In this document: piece by piece, positions 55,661 through 64,000 of the stretch
Layout: every line of letters starts with the position of its first letter
Position numbering within the stretch: position 1 is the stretch's first letter
DNA from: Rhizobium herbae
Lineage (GTDB): Bacteria > Pseudomonadota > Alphaproteobacteria > Rhizobiales > Rhizobiaceae
Assembly: GCF_017873135.1 (NCBI RefSeq)
Contig: NZ_JAGGJV010000002.1
Location: 62,001 to 126,000 of the forward strand
Direction of reading: 5' to 3'
Length of the DNA: 64,000 nt
Program-made: the position numbers and the translations under genes
Notes under the pieces: model-generated
Database searches by the model: none
What the model was told of the DNA's origin: nothing
The model's input: only the letters and a program-made list of their open reading frames with translations

Positions 55661-56197
55661 TTATTTCGGCGCCAGAACCATCATCATCTGACGGCCTTCG
55701 AGCTTCGGCTCGGCTTCGACCTTGGCGATCGTCACGGTGTCTTCCTTGACCTGAAGCAAAAGCTTCATGCCCAGTTCCTGGTGGGCCATTTCGCGGCCGC
55801 GGAACTTCAGGGTCACCTTGACCTTGTCGCCTTCCTCGAAGAAGCGGTTCATCGCCTTCATCTTCACGTCGTAGTCGTGCGTGTCGATGTTGGGACGCAT
55901 CTTGATCTCCTTGATCTCGATGATCTTCTGCTTCTTGCGCGCTTCCGCCGCCTTCTTCTGTGTGGCGTATTTCAGTTTGCCCAGATCAAGGATCTTGCAC
56001 ACCGGCGGTTCCGCGTTCGGCGAGATCTCGACGAGGTCGAGACCCAGTTCTTCCGCCATGCGGAGCGCCTGATCGGTGGGAATGCTGCCGTGGTTGACAC
56101 CTTCGGCGTCGATGAGCTGAACCCGGAGGGACCGGATTTCCTTGTTAGAGCGGGGCCCGTCTTTTGTCGGGGCGTCCGTTTTGAACGGTCTGCGAAT
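55661..56197 (-). CDS. infC: Translation initiation factor IF-3 (ATT start)
   Basis: A 178-residue IF-3. There is no usable ATG at the expected place: the only ATG, at 56059, would remove the first 46 residues, including R-S-N-K-E-I-R and V-Q-L-I-D-A-E-G, which are part of the N-terminal domain. Extending the frame gives an ATT at 56197-56195 followed by R-R-P-F-K-T-D-A-P, the usual rhizobial IF-3 N-terminus, and the ribosome binding site GAGGAG lies 9 bases upstream. A rare start codon is the known basis for IF-3 self-regulation in other bacteria. The C-terminal domain ([13 protein letters not shown]) is complete. Confidence 0.95.
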   Translation of the reverse strand: MRRPFKTDAPTKDGPRSNKEIRSLRVQLIDAEGVNHGSIPTDQALRMAEELGLDLVEISPNAEPPVCKILDLGKLKYATQKKAAEARKKQKIIEIKEIKMRPNIDTHDYDVKMKAMNRFFEEGDKVKVTLKFRGREMAHQELGMKLLLQVKEDTVTIAKVEAEPKLEGRQMMMVLAPK

Positions 56198-56412
56198 GGT
56201 CGTACTCTCCTCGAGCTGTTAAGACTGCAATGTCGGAAGATAGCGCTATATCCCGGCAAAATGCCGTTCAACTGCCGCTTGGCCTTCATGTGTAAATTGC
56301 TGCGGAAAAGTCAATAACACAGCTCTTCACGAAAATCACCACCTGTCAGCCATTCGGAGAATCTGTTTTAGAAAGAAAATCAGCGGGAAGCGCTCAAAAC
56401 AGGGAAATTTGC

Positions 56413-57216
56413 ATGTCATTGCCAATCTCGAATGCCGATCCCGACACTCTCGACGTCGGCAGCGGCAGCGAATCGCGCCGCATCGCCATGCGCATCCTGC
56501 CTGCCGCAAGCGGAAATAACCTGCCGGCGCTGGTCTGGCTCGGCGGATACCGCTCGGACATGGCAGGCACCAAGGCTGTCGAACTCGAGCGCCATGCCGC
56601 GGCAACCGGCGCCGCCTGCATCCGCTTCGATTATTCCGGACATGGCATGTCCGGCGGCGCCTTCACCGATGGCACCATTTCCCGCTGGCTGGAGGAAAGC
56701 CTTGCGGTCATCGATCACGTCAAGCCGGAACGCATGATCCTTGTCGGCTCGTCGATGGGGGGCTGGGTGGCGTTGCGGCTGATCGCCGAGCTGCGTGCCC
56801 GCGGCGAGGGCGGCCGGATCGCCGGCCTCGTCCTGATCGCGCCGGCGCCCGATTTCACCAGCGAACTGATCGAGCCGAACCTGACGGATGCGGAGCGCAC
56901 ATCGCTTGCCGCGCGCGGCTATTTCGAGGAGCCGACGCCCTACGGTCCGGATCCGAACATCTATACCGCCCGGCTGATCGAGGACGGCCGGCAGAACCGG
57001 GTGCTCACCGGCATCATCGAGACCGGCTGCCCGGTGCATATCCTGCAGGGCATGAAGGATCCAGACGTGCCCTATGGCCATGCGCTGAAGCTGATGGAAC
57101 ACCTGCCGTCCGACGACGTCGTGATGACGCTGATCCGCGACGGCGATCACCGCCTGTCGCGGCCGGAGGATATCGAGCGGATTATCGCCGCCGTCGATGG
57201 CATGCCGACGGGCTGA
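56413..57216 (+). CDS. Alpha/beta hydrolase
   Basis: A 267-residue serine hydrolase. Nucleophile elbow V-G-S-S-M-G-G-W; oxyanion region W-L-G-G-Y-R-S-D-M; D-Y-S-G-H-G-M-S-G-G-A-F; the later Q-G-M-K-D-P-D-V-P supplies the acid and G-D-H-R-L-S the histidine. No signal peptide. The family resembles palmitoyl-protein-thioesterase-like or carboxylesterase hydrolases. It stands alone, upstream region 56198-56412 shared with infC. Confidence 0.9.
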   Translation: MSLPISNADPDTLDVGSGSESRRIAMRILPAASGNNLPALVWLGGYRSDMAGTKAVELERHAAATGAACIRFDYSGHGMSGGAFTDGTISRWLEESLAVIDHVKPERMILVGSSMGGWVALRLIAELRARGEGGRIAGLVLIAPAPDFTSELIEPNLTDAERTSLAARGYFEEPTPYGPDPNIYTARLIEDGRQNRVLTGIIETGCPVHILQGMKDPDVPYGHALKLMEHLPSDDVVMTLIRDGDHRLSRPEDIERIIAAVDGMPTG

Positions 57217-57443
57217 AAGCCCTCAAAAACCGGGCATGATGCGCATTTGCCGCGCATCTTAACCATATCCGGCAATCCCCAAATCTGCAGATTGACTTCG
57301 TTTCGAGCGCGCTGTTAACTCTTTGTTAACGATTAGAGCAGCGCGCGGCGGGGTTTGACCGCGAAAGCTGACGGCAGTTTCAGATTTTCGCGGGGGTTTC
57401 TTCGGGATTGTTCCGGGAGAGAACCGCGCCACAGGGGACATGC

Positions 57444-58064
57444 ATGGCGCAGTTGATGGGCATCAGAAAAATGGTCGTGGCATTTGCGGCTGTTTTCGCA
57501 TCGGCGGGCGCTGCCATCCCGGCGCCGAGCGCCACAGCGCTGTCGATGCAGACCGGCGCCATCACCTCGCAGCCGATCGGCCATTACGAATTCTGCCAGA
57601 AATATCGCGCCGAATGCGAGATCAAGTCGAAGTCGACGACCGCGCCGCGTGTGACCGATTTCGGCTGGTCGGTCATTCGTCAGGTCAATCTTGCCGTTAA
57701 CCGCGAAATCACCCCGATGACCGACATGGACCTGTACGGCAAGGATGAGGTCTGGGCCTATCCGGATACGGCTGGCGATTGCGAGGACTTCGTGCTTTTG
57801 AAGCGCAAGCGCCTGATGGAGAAGGGCTTCTCCCCATCCGACCTTCTGATCACCGTCGTCCGCAAGCCGGACGGAGAAGGCCATGCGGTTCTGACCGTGC
57901 GCACGGCGCAGGGCGATTTCATCCTCGACAATCTCGAAAACGACGTGAAGCTCTGGACGAAGACACCCTACCGCTTTTTGAAGCGCCAGGCTTCGTTCAA
58001 CACCGGCCGCTGGGTCACGATCGAAAACGGCGCGGAAGTTCTGGTCGGTTCGGTCGGGAATTGA
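57444..58064 (+). CDS. Transglutaminase-like cysteine proteinase (BTLCP family)
   Basis: A 206-residue exported protein with a signal peptide (A-F-A-A-V-F-A-S-A-G-A-A). The papain/transglutaminase-like core has the catalytic Cys in G-D-C-E-D-F-V-L-L-K-R, His in G-H-A-V-L-T-V and Asp in I-L-D-N-L. This is the BTLCP family (DUF920), periplasmic and found in many alphaproteobacteria, often tied to adhesin control in other groups. The ATG at 57444 has GGGGA 8 bases upstream. No adhesin gene is nearby. Confidence 0.9.
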   Translation: MAQLMGIRKMVVAFAAVFASAGAAIPAPSATALSMQTGAITSQPIGHYEFCQKYRAECEIKSKSTTAPRVTDFGWSVIRQVNLAVNREITPMTDMDLYGKDEVWAYPDTAGDCEDFVLLKRKRLMEKGFSPSDLLITVVRKPDGEGHAVLTVRTAQGDFILDNLENDVKLWTKTPYRFLKRQASFNTGRWVTIENGAEVLVGSVGN

Positions 58065-58105
58065 TCCGCGGTCGGTCTCGCTGCGAGCACTAACCTATTT
58101 CGTCA

Positions 58106-58194
58106 TCCTTGGGCTTGTCCCAAGGATCTATCAACCTCCATGAAAAGTCAGTTTTGTCATGCCTTTCGCAGATGCTCGGGACAGGCCCGAGCAT
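58106..58194. repeat. Two palindromic units between convergent genes
   Basis: TCCTTGGG, CTTGT, CCCAAGGA (58106-58126) and ATGCTCGGG, ACAGG, CCCGAGCAT (58172-58194) are two perfect hairpins in the 149-base gap between the BTLCP gene and mbfA. They resemble the short palindromic units scattered through alphaproteobacterial genomes and may end transcription from both sides. Confidence 0.7.
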
Positions 58195-58213
58195 GACGAG
58201 GGTGAGCCTGTGC

Positions 58214-59197
58214 TCAAGCATTCCCAATCAAAACCCCCGCCGCCAGCACCAGTCCGCCGCCAAGCACCACCTGAAACGCCGCGCGCAAGAACGGTGTCTC
58301 CATATATTTGTTCTGGATGAAGGCGATGGCCCAGAGTTCGAAGAAGACGATGATGCCGGCGGTGATCGTTGCCGTCCAGAAATGCGGGATAAGATAGGGC
58401 AGGGCGTGGCCCAGCCCGCCGAGCGTCGTCATGATGCCGCAGGCTAGGCCGCGCTTGAGCGGCGAACCGCGTCCCGAAAGCTTGCCGTCGTCATGGGCGG
58501 CTTCCGTGAAGCCCATGGATATGCCGGCGCCGACCGAGGCCGAAAGCCCGACCAGGAAGGTTTGCCAGGTATCCTGCGTGGCAAAGGCGGCGGCAAAGAT
58601 CGGCGCCAGGGTCGAGACCGAGCCGTCCATCAGCCCGGCAAGACCCGGCTGCACATAGGTGAGCAGGAACTGGCGGTGTGCTGCCTCGTCTTCCTTTTTG
58701 CGCGCATCTTCCGGCACATGCTTGTCCGTCAGCATGCGGGCAATGTCCTCGTGCCCCTGTTCGGCCAGCGCCAGGTCTCCCAGCAATTGCCGGGTCGCGG
58801 CATCGGACGTGTTTTTCGCCGCCTCGACATAAAAATTATATGCTTGCGTTTCCATCAGTTCGGCTTCGCGGCGCATGGCGTCGAGCGACTGGTTGTGGCG
58901 CAGCCAGTCCGGCTTGCGGGTCAGGAAGCCGCTGACATGCTCGCGCCGGATGAGGGGAATGCGCTCGCCGAAACGGCGACGGTGCATGTCGATCAGCATG
59001 GTCTTGTGGGTGTTTTCCACCTCGCCCATGTCCTCGAAGACCCTGGCGGAATCCGGATACCTGTCCTTCAGCGCATCGGCATAGGCGAAGTAGATGCGGC
59101 TGTCGTCCTCTTCGGAAGAAATGGCAAGCGCCAGCACCTCCTGTTCGGAGAGCGATGAGAGCGGACGTCTGGACGCGGAAAACAGGCGGGAAAACAT
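58214..59197 (-). CDS. mbfA: Membrane-bound ferritin-like iron exporter MbfA
   Basis: A 327-residue fusion of an N-terminal ferritin-like domain (about 1-165; iron ligands in S-E-E-D-D-S-R-I-Y and D-M-G-E-V-E-N-T-H, later L-A-E-Q-G-H) and a C-terminal VIT1-type membrane domain with five segments (L-M-D-G-S-V-S-T-L-A-P; G-A-G-I-S-M-G-F-T-E). This layout is that of MbfA, which in Bradyrhizobium and Agrobacterium exports iron and protects against peroxide. It is single, and a perfect iron-control element lies 17 bases upstream of the start. Confidence 0.95.
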   Translation of the reverse strand: MFSRLFSASRRPLSSLSEQEVLALAISSEEDDSRIYFAYADALKDRYPDSARVFEDMGEVENTHKTMLIDMHRRRFGERIPLIRREHVSGFLTRKPDWLRHNQSLDAMRREAELMETQAYNFYVEAAKNTSDAATRQLLGDLALAEQGHEDIARMLTDKHVPEDARKKEDEAAHRQFLLTYVQPGLAGLMDGSVSTLAPIFAAAFATQDTWQTFLVGLSASVGAGISMGFTEAAHDDGKLSGRGSPLKRGLACGIMTTLGGLGHALPYLIPHFWTATITAGIIVFFELWAIAFIQNKYMETPFLRAAFQVVLGGGLVLAAGVLIGNA

Positions 59198-59213
59198 GAT
59201 GGAAAAGACCTAG

Positions 59214-59230
59214 TTTAGAATCATTCTAAA
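59214..59230 (-). promoter_or_regulatory. Iron control element (Irr box) of mbfA
   Basis: TTTAGAA (59214-59220), TCA, TTCTAAA (59224-59230): a perfect 7-base inverted repeat with a 3-base centre, the ICE consensus bound by Irr in rhizobia. It lies 17 bases before the mbfA ATG, a place where bound Irr would block transcription when iron is low. Confidence 0.9.
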
Positions 59231-59348
59231 AATAGAAGTCCATCACCAAAAGGTCAAGCCGAAACACGCAAGGCCTACTCGACAGGCAGCCGGATAACTT
59301 CCTACATAAACAGGACGATGAACCGCTTATGCGAAAGCCGCCGCCCGC

Positions 59349-60170
59349 ATGAACCCGCTCCTGTCCAGCAAGGATACGCTTCTCGACCGCATCGGCATGG
59401 CGCTGGCGGGAAAATTGACGGCAAAGACGTCGGGCTATGAGCCCTATACGCCGTCCGATCCCGAAACCCTGGCGCGCACGCTCAGGCCCGGGGATATCCT
59501 TTTGATCGAAGGCAATCACAAGGTCTCCGCCGCGATCAAATATCTGACCCAATCGACCTGGTCGCACGCCGCCTTTTTCGCCGGCGATGAAATCCCGCTG
59601 ACACTGGACCAGGCAACGTTGCCGGTCATCGATCGCCCGCAGCTCATCGAGGTCAATCTGGGGCAAGGCTGCGTCGCTGTGCCACTCAGCAAATATTCGA
59701 CCTACAACACCCGCATCTGCCGGCCCGTCGGGCTGACGCCGGAAGACCGCAACGCGGTCCTGTCGTTCATGATTTCAAGGCTGGGTCTGAAATACGACAT
59801 GAAGAACATTCTCGACATGCTGCGCTTCTTCATGCCGACGCCGCCGGTGCCGGTGCGCTGGCGCCGCCGCATGCTGGCCTTCGGTTCGGGGGACCCGACA
59901 CGGGCCATCTGCTCGACGCTGATCGCTGAGGCCTTCGAGCAGATCCGCTATCCGATCCTGCCGGAGATCACCCGCGCCCCCGGCCGGGCTTCGGCAACAT
60001 CGCAATATTCCCGCGCCGAAATCCTGCATATTCGCCATCATTCGCTCTATACGCCGCGCGATTTCGATCTCTCGCCCTATTTCGCCGTCGTCAAGCCGAC
60101 GCTCGAATACGGCTTCGACTACAAGCGGCTGCAGTGGGAAGGCAGGGACGGCAAGCCTCTCATAGAGTGA
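59349..60170 (+). CDS. YiiX/YebB-like permuted NlpC/P60 protein
   Basis: A 273-residue protein with the permuted papain-like fold: R-P-G-D-I-L-L-I-E-G with the strand T-W-S-H-A-A-F-F (catalytic His) comes before the nucleophile I-C-S-T-L-I-A-E-A-F. The order histidine before cysteine is diagnostic of the YiiX-type subgroup, which may act on lipids or amides. It is cytoplasmic or peripheral (no clear signal peptide). Its 3' end overlaps the convergent cfa gene by 11 bases. Confidence 0.82.
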   Translation: MNPLLSSKDTLLDRIGMALAGKLTAKTSGYEPYTPSDPETLARTLRPGDILLIEGNHKVSAAIKYLTQSTWSHAAFFAGDEIPLTLDQATLPVIDRPQLIEVNLGQGCVAVPLSKYSTYNTRICRPVGLTPEDRNAVLSFMISRLGLKYDMKNILDMLRFFMPTPPVPVRWRRRMLAFGSGDPTRAICSTLIAEAFEQIRYPILPEITRAPGRASATSQYSRAEILHIRHHSLYTPRDFDLSPYFAVVKPTLEYGFDYKRLQWEGRDGKPLIE

Positions 60171-61401
60171 TATTGAGCGTCTGTTCCCGGACGATATAGG
60201 CCTTCTGGCGGTCGGTGATGTAGTCGCGCACGATCGGCGCGGCATCGCGGCTTCGCGAGAGCTGCATGTGGAAAACCAGCTGGCTGCCGGTGCGGAACAT
60301 CATCTCGCAGCTGATCAGGTAGAATTCCCACATGCGGGCAAAGCGCTCGTCGTACATGTCGACGACCTTGTCGCGGTTCTTCTCGAAGCGTTCGACCCAG
60401 TGCTTCAGCGTCGTCGCATAGTGAACCCGCAGGAATTCGAGATCGCTCACCCAGAGATGGTTTTGCTCCACCACCTCGAAAACCTCGGAAAGGGCGGGCG
60501 AATAGGCGCCGGGGAAAATGTATTTGCGCAGCCAGGCGCTGGCCATGCCGGGCGGGCTCATGTGACCGATCGAATGCAGCACGGCGATCCCGTCGTCCGG
60601 CATCAATGTGTTCAGCTTCTTGAAGAACTCGTCGTAGTGGCTGACGCCGACATGCTCGAACATGCCGACCGAAACGATCCGGTCGAAGGTCTCGTTGACC
60701 TCGCGGTAGTCGCGCAGCTCGAAGCGGACGCGGCCTTCCAGTCCGGCATCCCTGGCGCGCTGGGTCGCCAGCGCCTGCTGTTCCTTCGACAGCGTGACGC
60801 CGAGCACCTCGACGTCTTCGAGCTGGGCCAGATAGAGCGCAAGGTCGCCCCAGCCGCAGCCGATATCGAGCACCTTCATGCCCGGCCGCAGGCAGAGCTT
60901 GGAGGCAAGCAGCCTCAGCTTGTTGCGCTGTGCCTGCTCCAGCGTCTCGTCCGGCTCGCGGAAATAGGCGCAGGAATAGAGCATGTGTTCGTCGAGGAAC
61001 AATTTGTAGAAGTCATTGCCGAGATCGTAGTGATGCGCGACGTTGCGCTGCGCCTCGCCCTTGACGTTGGACTGCTGGCGCTTGCGGAAGCGCATCTTGA
61101 TGGCGCGCAGCACCTTCTGGATCGGATAGGAGCCGAGCGACAGCCGGTTGATTGAAAACAGGGTGAGGAAGTCACGCAGCGTCGAGCCGTTTTCGAAGCG
61201 CAGCGTACCGTCCATGTAGGCTTCGCCGGCGGCAAGTTCGGAATTGAAGACGAGGGTGCGGTAAAGCTTGCGATCGGTCAGCCGCATGGTCACTTCCGGG
61301 CCGGGCTCACCCTTGAAAACATGCGGTTTTCCGTCCGCGTCGATGACGGTCAGCTGGCCCTTGCGGATGAAGGCTTTCATCATATGCGACAGTGGAAACA
61401 T
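60160..61401 (-). CDS. cfa: Cyclopropane-fatty-acyl-phospholipid synthase
   Basis: A 413-residue SAM-dependent methyltransferase adding a methylene bridge to unsaturated phospholipid acyl chains. SAM loop V-L-D-I-G-C-G-W-G-D-L-A; H-Y-D-L-G-N-D-F-Y-K-L-F-L-D is the family signature, and V-S-V-G-M-F-E-H-V-G the catalytic-core motif. An N-terminal domain of about 130 residues precedes it. The ATG at 61401 is chosen because CGAGG lies just upstream; a start 39 bases earlier is open but unlike the family. Confidence 0.95.
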   Translation of the reverse strand: MFPLSHMMKAFIRKGQLTVIDADGKPHVFKGEPGPEVTMRLTDRKLYRTLVFNSELAAGEAYMDGTLRFENGSTLRDFLTLFSINRLSLGSYPIQKVLRAIKMRFRKRQQSNVKGEAQRNVAHHYDLGNDFYKLFLDEHMLYSCAYFREPDETLEQAQRNKLRLLASKLCLRPGMKVLDIGCGWGDLALYLAQLEDVEVLGVTLSKEQQALATQRARDAGLEGRVRFELRDYREVNETFDRIVSVGMFEHVGVSHYDEFFKKLNTLMPDDGIAVLHSIGHMSPPGMASAWLRKYIFPGAYSPALSEVFEVVEQNHLWVSDLEFLRVHYATTLKHWVERFEKNRDKVVDMYDERFARMWEFYLISCEMMFRTGSQLVFHMQLSRSRDAAPIVRDYITDRQKAYIVREQTLNITL

Positions 61402-61485
61402 GCATACCTCGATGGATAAACGACGCTTACGAAGCGTCACTCTATCACCGGGTTTGCAAAAAGCGCGGCATTAATTGGTGAAAAT

Positions 61486-62409
61486 TCAACGGCCGGTGGC
61501 GGTCGCGCCGGCACTCGCCGCGACCACGAGAACGGTGCCTGCGATCTGCAGCGCCGTCATCGGCTGGCTGAGAACGAGGAAACCGGCAATGGCGCCGATT
61601 GCCGGCTCCAGGCTCATCAGGATGCCGAAGGACGACGTACTCATGCGGCGCAGCGCGATCATTTCCAGCGCATAGGGGATCAGCGGCACGAGGAGGGCGA
61701 GCCCGGCGACGGCGGCGACGCCCTCGACCGTCATACGCGAGACTTCCATCAGGCCGAACGGTGTCGCGACGATCGCCGCCACGATCAGCGACATCGACAG
61801 GCCCTGCAGGCCTTCGAAGGCGTTGCCGGCTTTCTTCATCAGGACGATGTAGAGCCCCCAGCCGGTCGCAGCGCCGAAGGCGAAGAGAATGCCGGTGGGG
61901 TCGCCGATCCAGCCGTTGCCGTCATGGGCGAGCAGCAGCACGCCGCCACCGGCGATCAGCGGCCAGACCAGCCGCCAGCCGAGGCCGAAGGCGAAGGTCG
62001 CAACGGCCAGCGGCCCGAGAAAATCGATGGCGACGGCAAGGCCGAGCGGGATACGCTCGATCGCCGCGAAGAAACACAGCGTCATGCCGGCCATGGATGC
62101 GCCAAGCAGCCCCGCCGTCTGCCACTGCGCCCGCGAATAGCGCAGGATCGGCGGACGAACGACGATGGCGAGCAGGGCGGCCGCCCAGATCAGCCGCAGC
62201 CAGGTGGTGCCGAAGGGGCCGTAGGCGGCAATCGCCGGTGCCGAGAAAGCCGAGCCGAACTGCACGCTCGACATCGACAGAAGGCACATCAGCCCGCCAG
62301 TGAGCGCAGCGGCCGTGCCGGTGCTCAGGGGCGCCTCCGCCGGCGGGATCGCTCCATCGTTTCCATAGGCCGGTGCTGTTGTACGCTGATCCAAGACTTG
62401 CTCCTCCAA
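61486..62409 (-). CDS. EamA-family exporter (RhtA-like)
   Basis: A 307-residue transporter with ten membrane segments in two EamA repeats (about 35-155 and 165-300). The C-terminal repeat has L-R-R-M-S-T-S-S-F-G-I-L-M-S-L-E-P-A-I-G, the RhtA-type motif, suggesting export of threonine, homoserine or similar amino acids. The N-terminal 30 residues are a soluble tail. It is a single gene. Confidence 0.9.
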   Translation of the reverse strand: MEEQVLDQRTTAPAYGNDGAIPPAEAPLSTGTAAALTGGLMCLLSMSSVQFGSAFSAPAIAAYGPFGTTWLRLIWAAALLAIVVRPPILRYSRAQWQTAGLLGASMAGMTLCFFAAIERIPLGLAVAIDFLGPLAVATFAFGLGWRLVWPLIAGGGVLLLAHDGNGWIGDPTGILFAFGAATGWGLYIVLMKKAGNAFEGLQGLSMSLIVAAIVATPFGLMEVSRMTVEGVAAVAGLALLVPLIPYALEMIALRRMSTSSFGILMSLEPAIGAIAGFLVLSQPMTALQIAGTVLVVAASAGATATGR

Positions 62410-62583
62410 CGGCGATGCCGATCGCCTGCATCGGCTCTACCGAAGGCGGGTTCCTGCGGCAAATTCATATTTGTGGGGGTTAACATAAGGGCTTTTGATG
62501 CTCGGTCGGCACCGCCGGGAACATATTGGCGACCAATCCGTTATTGGTTTCAGCAAAGGCAATATTTCACGCGAGGAAGAAAC

Positions 62584-62835
62584 ATGGACGTCAATGGCGT
62601 AGGCTGGATTGCGGCAATCATCATCGGCGGATTTGCCGGCTGGCTGGCGGAACAATTCATGAAGTCCAATATGGGCATGTTCATGAACATCATTCTCGGC
62701 ATTGTCGGCGCCATCCTCCTCAACGCCATTCTCGCGTTTGCCGGGATGGGTTTTGCCGGCTGGCTCGCCTATCTGGCCATCGGCTTCATCGGTGCCTGCA
62801 TTCTGATCGCGGTCGGCCGTGCCGTCCGCCGATAA
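62584..62835 (+). CDS. GlsB/YeaQ/YmgE family small membrane protein
   Basis: An 83-residue protein with three membrane segments: W-I-A-A-I-I-I-G-G-F-A-G-W-L-A, I-I-L-G-I-V-G-A-I-L-L-N and a third near the end. The first is the stress-related GlsB/transglycosylase-associated signature. GAGGAAG lies 5-8 bases upstream. It is followed 36 bases later by a small soluble-protein gene on the same strand. Confidence 0.9.
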   Translation: MDVNGVGWIAAIIIGGFAGWLAEQFMKSNMGMFMNIILGIVGAILLNAILAFAGMGFAGWLAYLAIGFIGACILIAVGRAVRR

Positions 62836-62871
62836 ATTTCTGGCCGATAAATTCTTCCGAAGGAGAAAATC

Positions 62872-63201
62872 ATGCTGACATTCGCAGCCGAGGGCAGCGG
62901 CCAGGGCCGGCTCGAAATCAACGGCAATTCCCAGCCGGTATCCTATGAACTCGTGGAGGCACGCGAGGAAGACGATAGCCGTCAGGTCCGTATTCGCCTC
63001 AATGCGCCGAGAGACTGGCTGCTGAAACAGGGCTTCAGCGGCGAAGCGGTTCTCGTGCGCGACAACGGCTCACGCATCGCGGTGCGCCGCGAGGGCGGGC
63101 TGGATGTCGACGACACCGTGTCCGTTACGCTTGAAGGCTATGACGACACGCATGCCGATGGCGAGGACGTATCCGGAGCCTATCCGGAACTGAAACACTA
63201 G
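62872..63201 (+). CDS. Hypothetical protein, rhizobial
   Basis: A 109-residue soluble protein of unknown function, acidic, with alternating beta pattern (R-L-E-I-N-G-N, R-Q-V-R-I-R-L-N-A-P-R-D-W-L-L, A-V-L-V-R-D-N-G). GAAGGAG precedes the ATG well. It follows the GlsB-like gene, so the two may form a stress operon. No motif I recognise. Confidence 0.7.
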   Translation: MLTFAAEGSGQGRLEINGNSQPVSYELVEAREEDDSRQVRIRLNAPRDWLLKQGFSGEAVLVRDNGSRIAVRREGGLDVDDTVSVTLEGYDDTHADGEDVSGAYPELKH

Positions 63202-63223
63202 ACTCAGGAGTGCGGCGGAAAAG

Positions 63224-63257
63224 AAAACGGGCGCGGTTCGAGGCCGCGCCCGTTTTT
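63224..63257. terminator. Bidirectional rho-independent terminator
   Basis: AAAACGGGCGCGG (63224-63236), a 7-base loop and CCGCGCCCGTTTT (63244-63256) form a perfect 13-base-pair stem with T runs in both directions, between convergent ends of the 109-residue gene and efp. Confidence 0.9.
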
Positions 63258-63290
63258 CATGTCTGCCCGTCTTCATTGCTGATTGAAGGA

Positions 63291-63860
63291 TCAGTCCTTG
63301 GCGCGTTCGACGTAGGATGCATCTTCGGTCAGGATGACGACGCGCGTGCCGACGCCGATATGCGGCGGCACCATGGTGCGCACGCCGTTCGACAGGATTG
63401 CCGGCTTGTAGGAAGACGAGGCCGTCTGGCCCTTGACGACCGGCTCGGTCTCGACGATTTCGAGCGTCATGCGGGTCGGAAGCTCGATTGCCAGAGCAAT
63501 GCCTTCGAACATCTTCAGCTGCACGACCATGCCTTCCTGGAGATAGGCCTTGTCATCGCCGATGACGTCGGGTGCAACCGCGACCTGATCGTAGCTTTCC
63601 GGGTTCATGAAGTGGAAGCCTTCGCCGTCTTCATAGAGGAAGGTATGATCGCGATCCTCGACGAAAGCGCGCTCGACCTGTTCGGTGGTACGCCAGCGCT
63701 CGGAAACCTTCACGCCGTCCGAGATGCGGCGCATGTCGACCTGGGTGACCGGCGTGCCCTTGCCGGGATGAAAGTTCGCGGCGGTCAGAACAGCGTAGAG
63801 CTTGCCGTCAACTTCGAGAACATTGCCCTTGCGGACGGATGAGGCGATTACCTTGACCAT
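63291..63860 (-). CDS. efp: Elongation factor P
   Basis: A 189-residue EF-P of usual length, relieving ribosome stalling at polyproline. Start [13 protein letters not shown]; the modifiable lysine is K34 in H-P-G-K-G-T-P, consistent with EpmA-type lysylation. The OB domains end with [15 protein letters not shown]. The ATG at 63860 is preferred over a start 45 bases upstream. The 140 bases from 63861 to 64000 show no feature; the epmA neighbour, if present, lies outside the window. Confidence 0.97.
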   Translation of the reverse strand: MVKVIASSVRKGNVLEVDGKLYAVLTAANFHPGKGTPVTQVDMRRISDGVKVSERWRTTEQVERAFVEDRDHTFLYEDGEGFHFMNPESYDQVAVAPDVIGDDKAYLQEGMVVQLKMFEGIALAIELPTRMTLEIVETEPVVKGQTASSSYKPAILSNGVRTMVPPHIGVGTRVVILTEDASYVERAKD

Positions 63861-64000
63861 AAGTCTTCCTTGTAACTGAGCTTGATGCGTCGTAGAGGAG
63901 CGCACGAAATATGCGCGTCACAGACGCCAGAATGCGTTTTCGGGCCGCACCTATCCTATATTCGGGCAAATTGCCAGTGTGACGGCGGATACGCTCGAAG

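Noticed and set aside
55661-56059. infC starting at the ATG at 56059.
   Set aside because: This would remove most of the IF-3 N-terminal domain, which is plainly encoded upstream in the same frame.

Overview
The window is a GC-rich chromosomal segment of an alphaproteobacterium, almost certainly a member of the Rhizobiaceae (Rhizobium/Agrobacterium group). This rests on gene content: a rhizobial-type MbfA ferritin-like iron exporter behind an Irr box, a yejABEF-type peptide transporter, the infC-rpmI-rplT-pheS-ASCH-pheT block, the mgsA-glk-ABC-dapB-gpmA cluster, and rhizobial intergenic repeats. No rRNA, tRNA, CRISPR array, insertion sequence or replication origin was recognised. About 60 protein genes are supported, most of them ordinary housekeeping or accessory metabolism.

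Layout. 1-4.2 kb: an entericidin-like lipoprotein gene (153 bases), a class A penicillin-binding protein, and on the minus strand a small toxin/immunity-like pair with an HNH-like zinc nuclease tail. 4.2-9.0 kb: dnaK with a sigma-32-type promoter and dnaJ, separated by a membrane acyltransferase gene. 9.0-13 kb: a glutathione S-transferase homologue and a marR-emrA-emrB efflux operon. 13-18.3 kb: recF, a MoeB/ThiF-like gene, a GNAT gene, a 2-hydroxyacid dehydrogenase, an SH3 protein and an adenosine kinase. 18.4-23.6 kb: two TetR-type regulators, each with a striking palindromic operator, an MFS exporter, a VOC protein, nth, a DUF2244 protein and an Ada-like methyltransferase. 23.7-28.5 kb: minus-strand operon mgsA-glk-ABC exporter-dapB-gpmA. 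28.6-38.7 kb: mepA, yejABEF plus a hydroxyacid dehydrogenase, NlpC/P60 with a MarR gene, and a quinone reductase. 38.7-42.2 kb: xseA, then an isolated two-gene cassette resembling the head spike of gene transfer agents.

42.2-50.5 kb is the most accessory-looking part: several oxidoreductases, two GNAT/M15-like genes, a frameshifted LysR gene next to an aldo/keto reductase, a repeat-rich 0.87 kb gap, and a convergent, overlapping SDR/LysR pair whose SDR lacks the usual catalytic Tyr and Lys. 50.7-56.2 kb is the translation block, with infC starting at an ATT codon and a possible attenuator before pheS. 56.4-64 kb: a hydrolase, a transglutaminase-like protein, mbfA with an iron-control element, a YiiX-like peptidase, cfa, an EamA exporter, two small stress-type proteins and efp.

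Most likely to be under-described: the toxin/immunity pair (2880-3983), the orphan GTA-type spike cassette (40438-41762), the 42-base tetR operator (18399-18440), and the candidate pheST leader (54713-54777). None could be checked against databases here; family names come from recognised motifs.
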